Shown here in pieces: positions 1 through 12,926 of a DNA stretch of 64,000 nucleotides. A program made the translations under genes and the position numbers. Positions within the stretch are counted from its first letter, which is position 1, and each line of letters starts with the position of its first letter. A model generated the notes under the pieces. It was given only the letters and a program-made list of their open reading frames with translations. It did no database searches and was not told the DNA's origin. The DNA is from Porogramme epimiltina (taxonomy: Eukaryota; Basidiomycota; Agaricomycetes; Polyporales; Polyporaceae): contig FTLJ01000094.1 in assembly GCA_900155495.1 (NCBI GenBank), positions 62,001 to 126,000 on the forward strand. The letters are read 5' to 3'.

Positions 1-1513
1 TTGGCGAATCGAAACTACAACTCGGAGCGTAAGTATACTCTCATGGATACCCTTCACTGAGTCGTCACGTCGCGTGAACCATGGAAGTATCCCCAAAAAA
101 TCGATGAAACCACGACGCCAACCTCCGTTCCTAATCATGGCTGTAGCCTCTAGGTCCGAGCTTAAATGCGATGCGTTGAAATCAGTTACAGTAAAACATA
201 GTCGCTTTGATGACGTATATTAGGGCGCTAGCACGTCCACCTTCCCCGTGGCACGTGCCAAGGAGGCTGGCGCCGCGGGGCGGACCGGATGGTTGAATGT
301 GCAACGGCCAAGACGGCGTGGTCAGGACGCCTATACCAAAGAAATTTAGTCCTTATACAGCAAAACTGCAGAGATATTTCTCCACGGACTGCGTCGACAC
401 AAAATTTCGGAGCCTTCAGTAGGCGTCCTGACTTCTGACTCCTGGTCATGAGGGGCTTGCCATTGCATACATTGCTGTGAAGGATCATTCAGACGATGTC
501 GGCTGTACAAGGTATCAGGTACAACGCTCCCCAGCGCGAAGCGAATTTGATGATGGGAAGGTCCAAGTACACGAGTTTAGACTTTTACTAGTTGACTCAA
601 CTCACAGCCCCAGCTTTTGGCAGAGCTTTTAGGCCGCAGTGGGAGTTTTCCCGACACATCGCGGCCTCTATCAGGTTACAGCACGGCAGATGGTGATACA
701 TCTTACGATTGGGGTGCTTGCTTCTGCAAGTGTTTTTCATAGACGCTCAGAGCGATATCATCTGAGCGTGCCAGAAATCGAAGATGGCTGACGTCATGAG
801 ACTGGGGGAAGTCTAGCGCCGACTCAATTTGGTATTTCGGCCTCCGACCAACGGCCAGTGATGGAAAATATGATTCGGACGGCGGCCAGGCCCGACGACT
901 ACAACTCCTCTACAACCCCATGGTGCATCGAAATCCGACATCTTTCTGTTCCCTTACACCCGTATATGCAACATTTCTCAATAAATAGTGTCACATCCAA
1001 CGATCACTGACACCGTCTAGACTCACAGCCGGCAGTGCGCCTACCAGGAGTCGCCATAATCTAGGGCCCCGCGGGGTTTCTATCGTCGCGAGCGCAGTCT
1101 TCTCTGCACCGCCTCCAGAGTGCATTGAGCGGGGTCCAATATCATTGATACTCCAGACCGAAGCACGAATGTATAGCGATGTCATGTTGGGTGACTCGAA
1201 CGCCTTCCTCCGCCGCCCCGAATCGATGGGGAAGGGACGTAACAACAGCAAAGCCGATGGTAAGCTGGCGTTACTGTCCACGTCAAACCTTCTTTGTGCG
1301 ACTTTTAAGGCGAAGACACATAGCGACTGGGGAACGACGATAGACCCAACTGTCCTGGCTTGCCCTCGATACTATGCCGCGTCCGCTGGATGATTTCGAC
1401 TCGAACATACTTTGTATATTCGAGGAGAATGGCACCCGTGAGCTCCTATCAGTATACTACAACAGCGCCTGCACTGACTGTGTAATACCACACGCTCAGC
1501 TCTCCATCGTATA
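1..1513. other. Intergenic, no gene recognised
   Basis: The first 1.5 kb holds only short open frames in both directions, none of which resembles a known protein. No tRNA, transposon ends or tandem repeat was seen. The right end contains the presumed promoter of the OPT transporter that starts near 1514. Confidence 0.5.
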
Positions 1514-4339
1514 ATGCCTGTCCAACAAGACACTTTCGCGGCCTCTGACCCAAATTTTGATGACAGCCTGAGGGAATGTCTTCGCAGAGTTGGTCAGTAG
1601 CTTGCTTTTCAGCATCTCCATATAGATCATAATCGACTCGTTTTAGAGGACGATTCTCAGTACCTGGAAGTACGCTCCGCCGTAGCGAATACAGACGATC
1701 TGTCTATGCCAGCAAACACCCTCCGCGCCTGGATCATCGGGCTCATCTGGTCCATCATTCTCCCCGGTATCAACCAGTTTCTCCTGTTTCGCTTCCCCTC
1801 AATCACTGTGACCGGAGTAGGTCAAAACCTCCCTTTGTTTGTATCGTCAACACCGATTTCTCATCCTGGTGTAGGTGATCGCGCAGCTTCTGTCCTTTCC
1901 AATCGGCAAACTCTGGGCGTTGTGCATGCCTAACGTCAACTTCTTCGGTGTCTCACTCAACCCGGGACCATTCACGCTCAAGGAGCATGTCCTTATCACC
2001 ATCATGGCGAATGTCGGCTTTCAATCTGCCTACGCAGTAGGTGATCCCAGCCTCCTGGGCGTACTAAACTAACATGCCCCACAGACCAACGTCATCGCCG
2101 TACAACGTGTATACTACGCTCAAATATCCGATTTTAGATACCAGTGGATTCTAGTGATCTCAACTCAACTCGTATGTGCCTCTCCTTACAATGCCTAGTC
2201 GCTGACGTGCCAACCGAGTCTTCTTAGATCGGATTTTCTATTGGAGGAGTCGCGCGTCGGTTCCTCGTTACCCCCGCTTCCATGATTTGGCCGAGCAATC
2301 TAGTCACTTGTACACTCTTCAGCACTCTCCACGGCCACAAGCATCATGCTGTGCATGGCGGCACCTCCCGACAGAAATTCTTCCTCGTCGCCTTTTTCGG
2401 ATCCTGCGCATGGCACTTTTTCCCAGGATATCTCCTTCAAGCCCTCTCCTTCTTCAACTGGGTTTGTTGGATCGCCCCGAATAACATCGTCGTCAACCAG
2501 TTGTTTGGCTACTATTCCGGCCTCGGAATGTCCGTCATTACGTTCGATTGGTCCCAAGTCGCCTACTTTGGCTCGCCCCTTGCGGTGCCGTGGTGGGTGT
2601 CTGCGAATGTCATATGCGGTTTCATCTTTCTTTGGATACTCGTTCCTCTCCTATACTACACCAACACCTGGTATGCCAAGTTCTTCCCTATGTCGACGCG
2701 CACGTCGTATGACAACACAGGGGCCCCCTACGATATAGAACGCGTCCTCGGTCCCGGCAACACGCTCGACGTTGCGGCGTACGAGTCATACTCACCACTC
2801 TTCCTCTCCACGACCTTCGCCCTTTCATACGGCTTGTCCTTCGCGGCAATCACATCGACGATCGTGCATACTTGGCTCTACTACCGGAAGCAAATATGGA
2901 CGCAGAGCAGACGCGCGCTGGAAGAAGAGCCGGACATCCACGCGCGGCTCATGTCGCGTTATCCTCAAGTACCAGAGTGGTGGTATGCAATCGTTTTCGG
3001 TGAGCACATCGTTCTTATCGTAGATGTACGCTAGAACTCTGATCTAAATCATATACACAGTGACTATGGCGATCATGGGAATCATCGCGATTGAAGTTTG
3101 GGCCACACAAATGCCTATATGGGCTTTCATTCTAGCGCTTCTGATATGTATGTACTCCAGATATGCCTCCCTGCTAGGCGGCTGTGCGTTAACAAAGCCT
3201 TTAGCGTTCCTGTACACCATCCCTGCAGGTATCATACAGGCTGTCACCAATCAGCAAATAGGCTTGAAGTAAGATCGGGATATCCCAGTTGTCCAACTCG
3301 TTTACTGATCGGAAAGCTTGTAGCGTCATCACAGAGTTCATTATCGGATATGCACTCCCCGGAAATCCGCTAGCCATGATGTTGTTTAAGACATGGGGAT
3401 ACAATACGATGGTCCAAGCCCTGCAGTTCACCTCGGACTTCAAGCTCGGGCACTACATGAAGATTCCGTACGTGGTCCACGGGTTGACTCTGTGCTGACG
3501 TCACGATCACTGACGTTTCCCTATATAGCCCCCGCGCGATGTTTTTCTGTCAGATCACCGCTGCGGTCGTCGCTGGGACCGTCCAACTAGGGGTGCAGTC
3601 GTGGATGTTCACCAACATACCAGACATGTGCGCCGCGGATAACACCAACGGCTTTATTTGCCCAGCAACCGAAGTCTTCGGTACTGCGTCAGCCTTCTGG
3701 GGAATCATAGGACCCCAAAGGCAGTTCGCACTGTACCATGGCCTACTGTGGTTTTTCCTCGTCGGTGCGCTCTGCCCGATCGCTGGGTGGTACGCGTGGC
3801 GTCGGTGGCCGCAGTCGGTGCTGCGCTACGTCCACTTCCCCGTCCTCTTCGGCGGGACAGGCTTTATTCCTCCTGCGTCTGCGGAGAACTACGTGACGTG
3901 GGCGGTCGTCGCGTTCGCATTCAACTACGTGGTGCGGCGGAGGCGGCCCATGTGGTGGGCGCGGTATAACTGTGAGCTCCTCGTTCCCCTCCCTCCTTTA
4001 GACTTTGTGCCGCCGAATATATCTGATGGTTGCTTTCATGCCTTGGCGTGCGTGAAACAGATGTGTTATCCGCGGGCCTAGACGCAGGTGTGGCAGTCGC
4101 GACGGTCATCATCTATTTCTGCCTACAGTACCCGCGGAACGGAACGATAGGGGCAAACACTATCCAGAAATGGTGGGGCAACACAATTATGACACGCACC
4201 GCAGATTTCAACTCCCCTGCACTGTCGGCGGTCCTACCCGGCTCCACTTTCGGGTGAGGCTTTTCATTGCGAGTTATATCCCTGTTAGCCTGGCTAATTA
4301 ACTCTCGCCCGTCATATCTTCAGTCCAGAGAAGTGGTAA
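1514..4339 (+). CDS. OPT-family oligopeptide transporter (copy 1)
   Basis: Proton-coupled plasma-membrane importer of small oligopeptides, by OPT family membership. Proposed exons: 1514-1592, 1647-1816, 1875-2036, 2085-2171, 2228-2999, 3061-3147, 3205-3268, 3324-3467, 3529-3971, 4061-4253 and 4324-4339. They join in frame to about 738 residues with no internal stop. Visible family marks are [11 protein letters not shown] near the N terminus, the NPG motif in [40 protein letters not shown], the KIPPRAMFF motif, and a C-terminal IQKWWGN followed by GPEKW. Most exon lengths equal those of the second copy at 19447-22431. Exon 1 is the least certain part: its 26 residues do not match the two N-terminal exons of copy 2, so the N terminus is short or mis-assigned. 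The DUF6534 copy A gene lies 640 bp downstream on the same strand. Confidence 0.92.
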
Positions 4340-4977
4340 ATGTACCAGTGCTCATTTCGCTCAACTATGCCTGCAGCCTGCTGTGGTGCTTAAAATAGAC
4401 TAGTCGTGAGGACATTGCTACTCCCGCAGCGTTTATCACAATATATAATCTTCCATTGGGAGCGAGCCACACATTTCCAATCATTTCCAAAAGGTCCGGG
4501 TTTTGAGTACTTGCCCCCCGTTACGACGCTCAAAAGGGCGCCGGAATTCATTCAGGAGGTGTGGATGGAAACAGAGCAAAACATCATTCACATCTGTCCA
4601 CAACTAAGATTTTGACGTGATTTTATAGCTTCTATTGATCATAGCCTTACTATCTCGGAGTTCCCGCCAACCCGTCGGACAGATATGACCTTGGCCTTCA
4701 CATCCACCAGATCAAGCTCAACCCTCTTGAGGGATGCCGAGGGGTATAGCAATACACTCTCCGTTGTAAACTTACTCACAGATCACCGGCTCAGGAAGGG
4801 GTGTCAGCGCCCAACTCCCTCAGCGCTGGATGTTAGAAGTGCCGGTGGCCATCGTAGCTTCTTCGCCGCCATCTCATGTTTCAGTCTTCTTTTATACTGA
4901 TAGGCACATATGCAAGGACATATATGCAGCCTCTCGGGTGACACGGTGTATGTTAATGCTGACCCCGGTGGTCAAAA
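4340..4977. other. Intergenic between OPT copy 1 and DUF6534 copy A
   Basis: Holds the 3' end of the OPT transcript and the promoter of the next gene. No coding exon was recognised. A TATA-like element lies at 4919-4926. Confidence 0.5.
4919..4926 (+). promoter_or_regulatory. TATA-like element of DUF6534 copy A
   Basis: The octamer CATATATG ends 52 nt before the ATG at 4978. Comparable AT-rich boxes sit at nearly the same distance upstream of the other DUF6534 genes and the DUF6533 gene here, which is the reason to list it. Function is inferred from position only. Confidence 0.4.
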
Positions 4978-7206
4978 ATGACCTCGCCTGCCGCACCCGC
5001 AACACCAAGCTTAGCACTGGGCACCGGTGCCCCCCCGTCCATCACTCTCCCTGCACTTGACAATTCTTTTGGGGCACTGCTCGTTGGAACATTTTTGGGC
5101 CTTATGTGAGTCTTTTCACTGCATTATACGGTCTCGGGAGAGCTGACCCTCCTCTTAGGCAATACGGCTGGACCGCTCACCAATGTTATCTCTACTTCCG
5201 AGCGGACAATTCAGACAAGCAGTGGTTGAAACTGTTGGTAGGTCACGAGCCCAAGTTCTCGATGAGGGATGGAGGCCAGACTGTTGTATCTGACAAACCA
5301 TAGGTCGCCACAGTTTTGTAAGAAAGCACCAGCCACTACGATGCGGATGATTCTGACAACTTCTATAAAAGTTTCACCGAAACCGTGCACAGCGTTCTGT
5401 GCATGCATTTCTGGCAAGTCCTCGAGGTTTTATTGGTTTCATGTCACTCACCTTATATGTGACTAGCTACTTCTATCTTGTTAGCAACTTTTTCAATCCT
5501 GTGGCCCTCACGGCAAGGGTGTGGTGAGTGTGCTTCAAATTAGATGTGCGAAAGAATAATTTATTCCTCGTAGGTCCATCGACGTAAGTCTTCTCCCCGC
5601 TGTTCTGCATGTAGCGTGACTAAACCCTTTCCTTTATTCACTATAGTGTTTCGGGCTCTCAGCGGTGGGTCGCATTCAACACAGCGAGTCGTCTAACTCG
5701 TTCTAATTGGCGGGGTGTTTTGGTCTTGGGCACAGGGCGTCGTCATTCTTCTGTCACAACTGTATGTGTCTCAACGTTAGCTCTCCCTGGAGGTGTGGTG
5801 TTAAATAACGACAGATTCTTCCTATTTCGTGTATACATGTGTGCGTGATCCAAACAGGGTCTACGCCTTCACCTGCCGACGCTGACGCTCATTCTAAACA
5901 GTTGGCCGGCGTTACTGGCCTATCGTAGTGATAGCAGTAAGTGACCAGGTTACCGTTTCTGTGTGCCAAGGATTAATGGCCTGTCCTCACCGTTGGGCTT
6001 AGGGTTTGGTCCTTCTTGCCGAATTAGGTACGATCCCGTAAAACGATGATCTCCGAAAAGCCGTTATTGAAACACAGTACAATAACCCAGGGTTCTCCGC
6101 CGGTGAATACGCTGCTTCCTTTTGAACCTTACATCGACTAACTTTCCCGCTTACGCCAGTTGGAACCATAGCACCGTTCGTTGCCCCATGGTGTGACGTA
6201 CTCTTATCGCTCAATTCCTAATCTGGCTTTCTTGCTCACAGGCTCATTAACCCCGACCTCCTCCAAAAGAATCTAGTCGTATGTTTCTCCTCACTAAAGT
6301 GGTATATCAAGCCGTGAAATGTTCTGACACTCTTCAATGTAGTGGATCAACTCTGCTGGCGTCGGTTCCGCGGCGCTGGCGGATACAATCCTCACGTCCA
6401 CACTCGTTTTATCACTTCATCGTAGTCGCACAGGCATCAAACAGTCAGTGTCCAGGGTCTTAGAATTGCTAACCTCTCACACCTTAGCATCCATAGAACG
6501 GATTCGCTTATAGACGTGTTGATCCTCTACGCCGTCAACACAGGTACGTGTCTTCACGTTGTGTCGGAGAGAGTCATGCTCACCACCCTGGAATTATAGG
6601 CCTCCTGACAGGGTACGGGCCGCTTTATGAGCGTACTGAGCCACGGAAATCTAACCCAAGTTGAACGGGCACATTAGCGTCTTTAACATGGCATCCTTTG
6701 TTTTCGTATGCATCTCCGACGTTGATCTGTCGCACCCTCGAGCGCTGAGCTCGATTGTTTAGGCAATAGTAATGTCCCAGAACCTCATCTACGTTGGGAT
6801 CGACATCGTCGCCGTGAGGCGTACGTCTGACCCATCTCCCCCCTCCGTGACTTCAACCTGACCGTCCAGTGTGCAGTGTACGCCAACACCCTCATGGCAG
6901 TGTACGTGCTCCCCACTCGCTCCACAACGCGAATGGTCCACTAATGTGCAGCTGGTCTCTCCCAGTTTGAACTCCCGCCAGGCCCTCGGGAAGCGCGCCC
7001 GAGGCCAAGTGATCCACGCGAGCTCGATGGAGGTTCCGATAATGCAGCGCCGGGCAGACCCTTTCACCGTGCGCGGCGTCTCATGGCATCAGCACCCCTA
7101 CGGCGGCGACTCCCCCTCTGGGAGCACAACGGTGAGTAAGGTTCACCCCGCGCGCGGGTCCAAGTGGACCCGGCGAGCATTCACGGGTGCAGCAGCGCTA
7201 ACGTAG
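4978..7206 (+). CDS. DUF6534 multi-pass membrane protein, copy A
   Basis: Putative seven-helix-type membrane protein of a basidiomycete family of unknown function. Exon 1 (4978-5105) ends in the first hydrophobic segment, GALLVGTFLGLM. Exon 2 (5159-5237) gives QYGWTAHQCYLYFRAD. Exons 5304-5317 and 5372-5413 give VATVF and FTETVHSVLCMHFW across a 54-nt intron. Later micro-exons give FYLVSNFFNPVAL, GVVILLSQLFF, GRRYWPIVVIA, LVLLAELG, then the family signature around 6350-6540 (WINSAGVGSAALAD, LHRSRTGIK, TDSLIDVLILYAVNTG), VYANTLMAV at about 6876-6901 and LNSRQALGKR near 6965. The intron at 5414-5466 begins with GC (GC-AG type). A TAA after VATVL is avoided by the 54-nt intron, which all seven copies share. 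The last exon is least sure: it stops at 7206 if unspliced or 7201 if the GTGAGT after 7130 is used. Confidence 0.82.
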
Positions 7207-7871
7207 TGGACACAACAGGACGCGCACAGCTCTGGATGCGACGACGCCTGGACCGCCGCTGCGACCAAGGCCGCCGACTCGGGCGTGGACTCGGTCCGGC
7301 GCGCGGCCGCACGGGAGCACGTGTGACGCGGGGGTTCGAAGATCGGATCTCCGTCGTGGTTCTTCGTTGTTTGAACTCTGTAGCTGGGGCGTCATTGTCG
7401 GTTCGCGGGCGAAATGATTACTCTTTGTGTTGAACCACCGCACTGTGGGGGCCCAGGCCCCAAGGCGGCAAATCGCGAACGCGGGTGTGGGCGCGCGCGA
7501 GAGCGAGAAGGGAGTCGAGGTCCGAAGCGTATTCTATTAGGCGATGTGTTTTAGTACGTAGAGGGCGGGAGCAGCGGGGAGCACATGGATGCCGAATCGA
7601 AATGAGGTTGCGAACTTGTGGCGGGTGCGGAGGTAGCTACGGGGGTTAAGGAGGGGGAGGAAGAAGGGGAGGTGGGAGTACTCCGAAGCATGAAACCAGT
7701 CAGCATTCAACGGGACTTCATTTTCCACGACGAACGAGCCGGGCGGTGTGCTACGTTGCCCAGGCGGGCACTTAACTAATGTGCGAAATTGGAAGTTGGA
7801 AGCGTACAGGAAGTCCATTTGCACGCGCGCCCGGCCCGCTGCGCTAGACGTGGGTGGTTTTGGCTGTGTTT
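7207..7871. other. Intergenic between convergent genes
   Basis: The region lies between the end of DUF6534 copy A and the stop codon of the cyclophilin gene, which runs the other way. It should hold both 3' untranslated regions. No further gene was recognised. Confidence 0.5.
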
Positions 7872-8802
<931 letters not shown>

Positions 8803-11800
8803 GGCGGGCAAAGGGCGGGCGGGTCGCGAGGAGGGTCGAGGTGGCGGAGCGGAGCAGAGAGACGAGTTTAGCGCACACCCGCGTTAGACGCCCTGAATAC
8901 TTACTGGCACGTGGCTTGGCAGATTATGCGAGGGTGGCAGGCTGAGCGTTCTTGAGACTGGGCGTATCGGCGCGCGGCAGACGAGAGAGAGAGACGCGGT
9001 GGAGTTCGATGGCATGGCAGTGTGGATACGGTACGTTTATATACAGCGCGCGCGAGAAAGGAGAACGAGAGGCACGTTCCGCGCGACTCGGCATAAACAG
9101 GTGGCATCGGACCAACGACACAATTGGTCCGCGGTGGAAGACCTCTAGCGGTCATGCACGCACAATCTGGCAGCGCGATTCCATCTGCATCCCCGCACGC
9201 ACCCACGCGCCCGCGCGTACTCGTCGCGGAGAAAGCAGCACTAATGGATCCGCACACGGGACTTCGGGGTGACTTCTCATAACTGGGTCGCGCTCCAGAC
9301 CCCGCGTGCAGGGACGACCCAGACAGGATGTGCTCCAAGCGGTATATCCACGTGTTAATGTTGTCGCGCAAAGATGGCAGGCGTCCCGTATGCATTGCGG
9401 CTCAGAGTGCCACAACGCGCGCCGCATAGATGATCTCCTTCCGTTGGAAGTGTGGCACAAAAAATCTCGTTGGCGTCTCGATACGCAACTGCGAGCCCCG
9501 AGGACTACGACGGCCTAGCCAGGGTAGGGAGAGTGCGCCGGACAAGCACGGCAGGTCTTGTGGCTTTAGGACGCACGCGCCGTGTGGGCGACAGGCCAGC
9601 GGCTCCAGTCGCGGGGAAAGTGGTTGTCACGGGCGCGTGCGGCGTCCAGGCGCGCCACCGATAGGGCCATCGGAGTGAAGAAGGGCGGGACGGGGGGCAG
9701 GCTTCTGTGGAAAGGTTCACTGGATCAGAGAACCGCCTCCGCAGCAGGAGCGCTGCCGGCAGAAGGGCAGCGCAGAGGGTGCACACCGGTTCCGTGGGTC
9801 TGAGCTTTGGAGGAGGCCCCGCCTCGGGCCGCGTGCGAGCACACGGTGATGCGACCCCGAGGGTGCAGATGACGCACAGATAGGTCTCGATGCGCATGTG
9901 TGTACATTCCTATACGGGCTACGAAAGAGAGATCAGTGCTCCGAGGCAAGTGCGAATGGCATCGAAGAGCCGGGCAGATCGCGAGCCCGCGCCCGTCCGT
10001 AGCGATCGCGGCTTCGTGCGCGCGGCCCGGGGGCTATGGGCCCGTCTCTAAGAAACCGAGTCTATATTGAAGACATCTTCGTAGTTCAGTCCGCACATGC
10101 TGCCGCTCGAGCATTACGGCGTGCGCCCGCCCGAAGACAGAGCCTTTTACTCTAGCGGCGCATCACCAGCCAATCGGCGGTGGCTACCGCACGGTACGGA
10201 CACCGGGTCTAGGTCCTCTACTTAGAGAGGCGCTGCTCGCGGGCGACGTCCAGGCTCGCGGGTGGATTGCAGCGCCAGAAACCTTGAGCGGTTTCGGACG
10301 CGCGGCGGCGTCAAACACACGCTATGGGTGCAGACTAAAGTTACTAAACCACTCCGGCATCTCGGCACCTCTGCTGACACCTGCCCTCACCTCTCGGGGA
10401 CACTGCACCCGACGCAAAGTCTCGCGCAGCCGCGGCGGGGGTCGCGAACAGTGTCGGCGCCCCTCACCAACAGCAGCGCGCTCCGCTGGGGAATTGGGGG
10501 TACTGGAGCAGGGCGGCACAGCAGCCGCGGACCTCCAACCTACACAAGCCAGGCGTCATCGGCGGGCAGGCGTGGGGACGCACTCTGGAGACATCGCCCG
10601 CCCGCCCAGTTCTGCGAGAAAGGGGGCGGGCACGGGCCGGCCGTTGAGCGAATTTGTAGACCGGGTCGCCCCCGGGCGTCGCGGACGAAATCCAGCGAGC
10701 TTCGTGCCGCTTCCTGCTGCGGCACGCGCTGGCCGAGGCCGATCGATAAGGGAACAAAGGATACAGGAGGGCGGGCCCACCGCGCGCCCCCGCGATGGCG
10801 CCATGTCGCACAATCCCCAGCCCAGCGGCTCGGCGCGCCGCGAGGGCGCCCTGGTGCAGCGCAAGGGGCACGCACCCGCCCTCTGCGCGCCCGCCGCGCG
10901 CATTCGGTCATCCCAGCCACCACCCGTCTTTGCCGTGCGCCGCCGTTCTGCGATCGCTATCGCCTCGGTCCTTCCCCGCGGGGCACGCAATCACGCGCGT
11001 CGGGATAGTCGCGCCCCTTCGCAACTTCTGATCGCCCAGTGCAGCGCGCGCATTGGGATCGCGGGTGCGTGCGGATACAATCTGGGGTGGTGGCGGGCGC
11101 GAGCGCGTGGACGCGTTCTGCTGAGACCCCCGTCCGCCCGTGGCCGAACGCGCCCCCCGGCTCCGAGACTAGGGCCAGAGACGCGGGTATGTCCCGCGGT
11201 GCTATCCCCGCGCGCCTTACGTGAACGCTGCCAGTTTACGGACGATCGGCGGCTCAACAGGGGCCCCGTGCAGCAGGCGGAGACGGAGAGAGAACCTAAC
11301 GGGGACGTGTGTTTCGGAAGCGTATTGCACGCTGTGAGAACCGGCATGAGACGAGTGGCGGGGAAGCGTGCGCGAGGGTGTCTTTTAGAGAGGGATAGAC
11401 TCACCAAATGCCGGCGCGTTGCGACGCCGCAGCGAAGCATGGCTAAATGCAACCACGTCATTCACATCGCTGCGAATACGATAAGCCGTTTGCGTCTTCG
11501 GAAGCGGCCATGCGGCATGGCACGGCATGTCGCCTACGAAGAGGCTGTGGCTGGGCATATGGGACGCAATGACGGTAGGCGGACGTGCACGTCATCGAAG
11601 GTCGACTCGGAAGGCGCTCGGAGAAAGCCTTGCGGGAAGGCGAACAACGTGTTTTGCAACGAGACTTGAAGCTTCGGAGGGAACGCCAGCGGGAAATCAC
11701 CGCCATGGCCACCGAGGACGTTTGAGCTGGAATATTTGTACGTTGGGAAGGCGGCGATAGACAGGCAATGGCTCGACTATCGCCGCTCCTCAGTTCGACT

Positions 11801-12926
11801 GGGGTACAGATGGCCAATGCGGCCGTCTCTGCTACGCTACGGACTCCAATAATCAGCCACGAGCGGCTTCTCCGGCGTTCTAGGAATACTCCCGTGGGGA
11901 AACGTACTACGGTCTCCGCAATGTGTCCTATCCATGTAGAACGTTGCGATTATTCTTGGACGTCAGTCGTGACCCCTATGCTCATCGGCTAGCGGCTTCT
12001 TCGCAACCCTTCATCGATATTCGTCTTGACGTGCAATCAGAGGGAGCTCTGGCTTTAAGTTGCATTTAGAACCGAGACGTACAGGTCATATGGCCCACGA
12101 TGAAAGCTCGAGGTGCAGGTTCTCTGGTCCAATGATCATGTGGACCTTCTAGCGGCCTGCATCATCAGAGGTCTATGGGATAGAATGTCAAGGTTGAAGC
12201 CTAAGGGGCTGCTTGCCGAAGGGGGGCTGACGACCAGTGTAGCGCGAATTTCGCCATTGGTAGGCGCTACCGGTGCATACTCAACGGGTGGTGGCATTAG
12301 CATGTCTCCATTCTAACACTAAGTATACCTGGAGGGCGGTGAGTATCTGCCAAGGAGCGCAGCGGTGAGACTCGTTAGTCACCGTGTAGCTGCGCGCGCA
12401 GCCACAGCTTGAGTCCTATCTTGGGTGACCTTGGGAAAGTCTTGAGCTTCCAGGCACTACTGCGCGGTGGCCTTACTGGGTTTGGAAGGTACAGCGTAAG
12501 GAGTGGCGCAGACAAAGCTATACGTTTTATTCAGCACATGTCTCCTCAAGACACTATGCTTACCGGTAAGCAACAACCTGCTTATCCAGACTTTCAGGCC
12601 CAGGATGGAGATGAAGACCGAAGAAAGCGGAACTTGGGTGGTGAGAACATAAGCCTGCCACGTGGAGGCTTGGCCCTGACAAAGTGCCGAATTTATCCGG
12701 ACGGCGGAAAACTCGTGACAAAAGGGGCTGTGTTCCTACGACCCCGGGATCGCCGGTGTCCGAGCCCGCCGCCGTCGTCATTGTCTCTACACTCTACCAC
12801 CACCACCTCAACCTCCCACCACCTTACTCCTCTTGCACCCCATCTCGTCGCAATATGGGTATGTTTTCCCTTTTGTACAAGCGAGATAGAAGCCCTAAAG
12901 ATGTACATACAGGCATTCATCATAGG
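8803..12926. other. 4.1-kb GC-rich intergenic stretch, no gene recognised
   Basis: Between the divergently transcribed cyclophilin and the small membrane protein gene. From about 8.9 to 11.7 kb the DNA is very rich in G, C and CpG, so stop codons are scarce and long open frames arise in several frames. The longest (10284-11669, +) reads as Arg/Ala/Gly/Pro-rich noise with scattered Cys and no domain. The part from 11.8 to 12.8 kb is less GC-rich and also shows nothing recognisable. Promoters for both flanking genes must lie here. Confidence 0.45.
9036..9043 (-). promoter_or_regulatory. Candidate TATA box for the cyclophilin gene
   Basis: On the minus strand the sequence reads TATATAAA, about 235 nt upstream of the ATG at 8802, in otherwise GC-rich DNA. 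A CCAAT motif in the reverse orientation lies near 9122. Assignment rests on motif and position only. Confidence 0.35.

Noticed and set aside
5304..5413. In-frame TAA that would make DUF6534 copy A a pseudogene
   Set aside because: Comparison with the other six copies shows a 54-nt phase-2 intron at this exact position, whose removal restores VATVF-FTETVHSV.
10284..11669. A 461-codon open frame on the plus strand
   Set aside because: It lies in very GC-rich DNA where stops are rare, overlaps other long frames on both strands, and has Arg/Ala/Gly composition with random Cys and no domain, repeat or splice logic.
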